Shown here: positions 14,060 to 15,734 of the stretch, in pieces
Position numbering within the stretch: the stretch's first letter is position 1
Layout: every line of letters begins with the position of its first letter
Made by a program: the position numbers and the translations under genes
Origin: an uncultured Kiritimatiellota bacterium
GTDB taxonomy: Bacteria; Verrucomicrobiota; Kiritimatiellia; RFP12; UBA1067
Direction of reading: 5' to 3'
NCBI GenBank assembly: GCA_934675625.1
Contig: CAKURH010000091.1
Span: 1-15,734 of the forward strand
DNA: 15,734 nucleotides
The notes under the pieces: model-generated
The model's database searches: none
Seen by the model: the letters and a program-made list of their open reading frames with translations, nothing else
Told to the model about the DNA's origin: nothing

Positions 14060-14367
14060 TTAACCCAATAATCCGGTCGCGCCCAATGGGCGGCAGGCTT
14101 CCCATTCGGGAGGGACGCGCTTCGTCGCGTCCGCAACCGGAGAGTGGGAGATGCACGGGATGGGCAACCTAACCCGTGCGCGTACGCGAATCAGCGTATG
14201 ACGCTTTAAGAGAAACTTCGCCAAAGTTAAAGTAGAAAAGCGGAATACGGTGGTCGCGCTGCGTGTGTAATCCACACGTGGCGCGTTTCATCATTCATGT
14301 TTTTCTACGGGCGTTTGGCGATGCCTCTCTTAAGACGTGGTGATTTGAAACGCGCCACTTTCTTTTC
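14060..14367 (+). ncRNA. unassigned structured RNA or leader with alternative 3' stems
   Basis: This stretch has no convincing gene. It folds into consecutive stems: TCCGGT/ACCGGA (14072-14077, 14136-14141) enclosing CGCCC/GGGCG (14080-14092), TTCCC/GGGAG (14099-14112) and GGACGCG/CGCGTCC (14113-14132). Next come GCACGGG/CCCGTGC (14153-14179), CGTACGC/GCGTATG (14181-14200) and CGCTTT/AAAGCG (14202-14242), which encloses AACTT/AAGTT. Then CGCGC+CGTGTG pair with CACACG+GCGCG (14255-14285). The 3' arm of that last stem (14278-14285) can instead join the 13-pair stem 14278-14290/14346-14358, which is followed by CTTTCTTTTC. I recognise no named RNA family. It may be a free RNA or a leader controlling the gene at 14427. 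Confidence 0.6.
14346..14367 (+). terminator. possible terminator (alternative stem plus T-rich tail)
   Basis: TGAAACGCGCCAC (14346-14358) is the exact complement of 14278-14290. The T-rich CTTTCTTTTC (14358-14367) follows directly. The loop is large (55 bases), and formation requires opening of the preceding hairpin, which is why it may be conditional. Confidence 0.45.
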
Positions 14368-14409
14368 TGCACGAGGGGAGGGGCGATAAATAACACAGTT
14401 GTGCAGAAA
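14364..14409 (+). repeat. 9-bp inverted repeat upstream of the small membrane protein
   Basis: TTTCTGCAC (14364-14372) and GTGCAGAAA (14401-14409) are exact complements, 28 bases apart. The right arm ends just before the ribosome binding site AAGGAAG (14411-14417). It could be an operator or an mRNA stem next to the start. Confidence 0.4.
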
Positions 14410-14426
14410 GAAGGAAGAAAGTTATA

Positions 14427-14774
14427 ATGAATGATACAGTTAGTGCTGTAATAATCATCTTGATGTTAGTGTTTGTGTTTGGATTTGCGCTTACTATAAA
14501 CCTTAAAGATGCGCAAGAGCAAAATGCCAAGGAAGCGATGCCGTTAACTCATAGGAACACGACGAATCATCCCATTGGGACTGGCGGTTTCGGGGCTTGG
14601 TCGAATGTGGCCCTGTGGCTGATTGTGATCTTTCTTGGCCTAAATGTCTGTCTGATGTTCAGCATGAGAAATCAGACGGCGAATCTCCACAAGGACATTC
14701 ACAAAATCATGGGGCTCAGCGCACCCAACCTGACAGACTGTCAAGATCGGATAAATCGCGAGAGATTGTACTAA
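14427..14774 (+). CDS. small two-span membrane protein, uncharacterised
   Basis: The 115-residue product has a hydrophobic helix at about 6-25, a polar loop, a second helix at about 59-80 (ALWLIVIFLGLNVCLMF) and a polar C-terminus. No family is recognised. AAGGAAG (14411-14417) is nine bases before the ATG. The codons are clearly less GC-rich than those of the genes upstream, suggesting a different history. It follows the structured element at 14060-14367, which may control it. It could be a phage- or mobile-element-derived small membrane protein. Function is unknown. Confidence 0.6.
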   Translation: MNDTVSAVIIILMLVFVFGFALTINLKDAQEQNAKEAMPLTHRNTTNHPIGTGGFGAWSNVALWLIVIFLGLNVCLMFSMRNQTANLHKDIHKIMGLSAPNLTDCQDRINRERLY

Positions 14775-14789
14775 TCTGCTCGATCAATA

Positions 14790-14822
14790 CCGATGCCGAC
14801 GGTCGCCCGTTGAGCTAATCGG
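14790..14822 (+). terminator. hairpin just after the small membrane protein gene
   Basis: CCGAT (14790-14794) pairs with ATCGG (14818-14822), and inside it CGACGG-TCGC-CCGTTG (14797-14812) forms a tight six-pair stem with one G-U. No T-run follows, so termination is uncertain. It may protect the 3' end. Confidence 0.35.
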
Positions 14823-14844
14823 CTTGGCTATTTCGCTCTGGCCT

Positions 14845-14878
14845 CTCATTCTCACTTTTTTAAAAAAGTGAGAATGAG
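14845..14878. repeat. 34-bp perfect palindrome, copy 2
   Basis: Two 17-base arms meet at 14861/14862. The inner 30 bases are identical to copy 1 at 12533-12566. One outer pair has changed on both sides (C-G to T-A at 14846/14877), which keeps the stem. It again lies between converging genes: the small membrane protein (+) and the PIN toxin (-). Confidence 0.85.
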
Positions 14879-14953
14879 GCAGGGTGACATTCATCGCAAG
14901 AGCAGGTCGTTGGGACTGGATCTCAGTCCTTAGGGAGGTCTGTCTTTTCCCGC

Positions 14954-15367
14954 TTATTGCCTAAATGGATTGTGCGCGGTGACTCCACCATAATCCTGTC
15001 CGTCATTCAGATCTTCGGACAGGATTTCTTCGCAATCAGACGCAATTGCTGCGGCAATCATCATGGCGTCATAAAACTGGATATTGTATCGTGCCTTGAT
15101 TTCCAAGGCATTTTTCACGGTCGCTGAATCGGTTCTGACCATTTGCAAGTCATCGAAATAATCCAGAAACACGGAAATGACGTTTTTGTCTAACTTCAGT
15201 TTCTTGATGCAGACATTCGTGAATTCTGTCAGAGTCTGAATCGAGATTCGGCAATCAAGCCGCTCGGCAATCGCGCCCTCCATAAATTTTTCGGCGATGC
15301 CCTGTTTCCGCGCATCACGCGCGTCTGCAAGGTAGACAAGAACATTCGTGTCGAGAAAAGACCGCAT
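14954..15367 (-). CDS. PIN-domain toxin (VapC family ribonuclease)
   Basis: VapC toxins are Mg-dependent endoribonucleases that cut specific RNAs, often tRNA or rRNA, when freed from the antitoxin. The 137-residue product has FLDTNVLVY (D6), the TLTEF motif with the second acidic residue (E48), YDAMMIAAA with the third, and ILSEDLNDGQ with the fourth acidic site, ending NPFRQ. All active-site acids are present, so it should be active. Its ATG overlaps the antitoxin stop by one base (TGATG), indicating coupled translation. GC content is lower than in the core genes, consistent with horizontal spread. Confidence 0.93.
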   Translation of the reverse strand: MRSFLDTNVLVYLADARDARKQGIAEKFMEGAIAERLDCRISIQTLTEFTNVCIKKLKLDKNVISVFLDYFDDLQMVRTDSATVKNALEIKARYNIQFYDAMMIAAAIASDCEEILSEDLNDGQDYGGVTAHNPFRQ

Positions 15368-15606
15368 CAGCCGATCTCCTCGTCATAGGCATCCTGGCGG
15401 CTGAACTTGTACGGCGATCCCTCAAGCTTAGGTTGTGCGGCGATGAATTCATGAAGTTCCCTCGCACGGCGTTCTCCGCGCGTCTCATGCGCGACAATCG
15501 TGACGAGATAGGCTCGGATGATGCCATCCAGCGTCATTCCTTGCCGAGCGGCATACGCTTCAGCCTTGCGCCTCAAGTCAGGTTCCATCTTCATTGTGTA
15601 ACTCAC
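15367..15606 (-). CDS. antitoxin of the PIN toxin, ribbon-helix-helix type
   Basis: The 79-residue product starts at GTG, with AAGGAGGTG (15611-15619) five to six bases upstream. An in-frame ATG (15594) is a weaker alternative. The N-terminal part YTMKMEPDLRRKAEAYAARQGMTLDGII has the strand-helix-helix pattern of RelB/DinJ/CopG-like DNA-binding antitoxins. The C-terminal part (SPYKFSRQDAYDEEIG) would wrap the toxin. It is the upstream gene of the pair and probably autorepresses the promoter at 15627-15632 together with the toxin. Confidence 0.88.
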   Translation of the reverse strand: MSYTMKMEPDLRRKAEAYAARQGMTLDGIIRAYLVTIVAHETRGERRARELHEFIAAQPKLEGSPYKFSRQDAYDEEIG

Positions 15607-15626
15607 CGTTCACCTCCTTGCCGCGA

Positions 15627-15632
15627 ATTATA
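15627..15632 (-). promoter_or_regulatory. extended -10 promoter of the toxin-antitoxin pair
   Basis: On the minus strand TTTTTTGA-TATAAT is an extended -10 (TGA-TATAAT) without a -35. It lies just upstream of the AAGGAGGTG ribosome binding site and the GTG start at 15606. Confidence 0.65.
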
Positions 15633-15701
15633 TCAAAAAAGCATGGATGAAGGTGTGTCGGGGTGCACCGAGTCTTTTTTGCAAAAAGTTTAGATCTGGG
15701 C

Positions 15702-15730
15702 TTGATTTCAGCCGTATGTTATAGTATACT
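15702..15730 (+). promoter_or_regulatory. promoter pointing out of the window
   Basis: TTGATT (15702-15707) and TATACT (15725-15730) are 17 bases apart, an ordinary housekeeping sigma promoter. The -10 lies within a 12-bp palindrome ATAGTATACTAT (15721-15732), and TATGT-TATAGT overlaps as an alternative extended -10. The gene it serves is beyond the window. Confidence 0.55.
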
Positions 15731-15734
15731 ATCA

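Noticed and set aside
14057..14275. Minus-strand reading frames (63 and 71 codons) through the structured element
   Set aside because: They have no ribosome binding site and a composition unlike real proteins here. The sequence is explained by complementary stems instead.
14781..14825. tRNA-like segment on the minus strand (TTAGCTCAACGGGCGA)
   Set aside because: The D-stem does not close and no anticodon or T arm follows. The region is better explained as the hairpin at 14790-14822.

Overview
The window is high-GC DNA from a Gram-negative bacterium. An EF-Tu with a non-standard switch I region, an injectisome export subunit, a TonB-dependent outer-membrane receptor and a sulfatase-modifying-factor-like protein together suggest the PVC group. 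A gut or rumen Kiritimatiellia/Lentisphaeria-type Verrucomicrobiota is my best guess. This is inference from remembered family patterns, not a search.

Region 1 (about 1-5000) is core translation machinery, all on the + strand: tRNA-Thr, tuf, rpmG, tRNA-Trp, secE, nusG, rplK, rplA, rplJ, rplL. It is closed by a strong intrinsic terminator at 4965-4996. rpoB/rpoC do not follow rplL. A response regulator gene follows instead, driven by an extended -10 promoter so close to its ATG that the mRNA should be leaderless.

Region 2 (about 5760-10652) looks like one operon behind an extended -10 promoter. It holds three small paralogous proteins of 184, 188 and 204 residues that share an N-terminal motif and a C-terminal block ending exactly 33 residues from each stop. 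They are followed by sctT (inner-membrane export apparatus of a non-flagellar type III secretion system), a 120-residue coiled-coil-like protein and a TonB-dependent receptor. The last three genes overlap by stop/start. The three paralogs are good candidates for undescribed secreted filament, tip or translocator proteins of an injectisome.

Region 3 (about 10650-15734) is accessory and partly decayed. It contains a NUDIX hydrolase whose C-terminus runs into a hairpin-rich element, an in-frame fusion of the start of an ABC ATPase gene to the end of a FetB-like permease gene, a flavodoxin-fold NAD(P)H oxidoreductase, a secreted SUMF1-fold protein (minus strand), and an orphan Phd/YefM antitoxin whose toxin frame survives only as four codons. 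A roughly 300-base stretch of stacked hairpins follows, ending in two mutually exclusive stems and a T-rich tail ahead of a small membrane protein gene. Last comes a VapC-type PIN toxin with its antitoxin (minus strand). Two copies of a 34-bp perfect palindrome sit at the two convergent gene junctions. Most recognisable promoters share TATGN-TATAAT (extended -10) without a clear -35.
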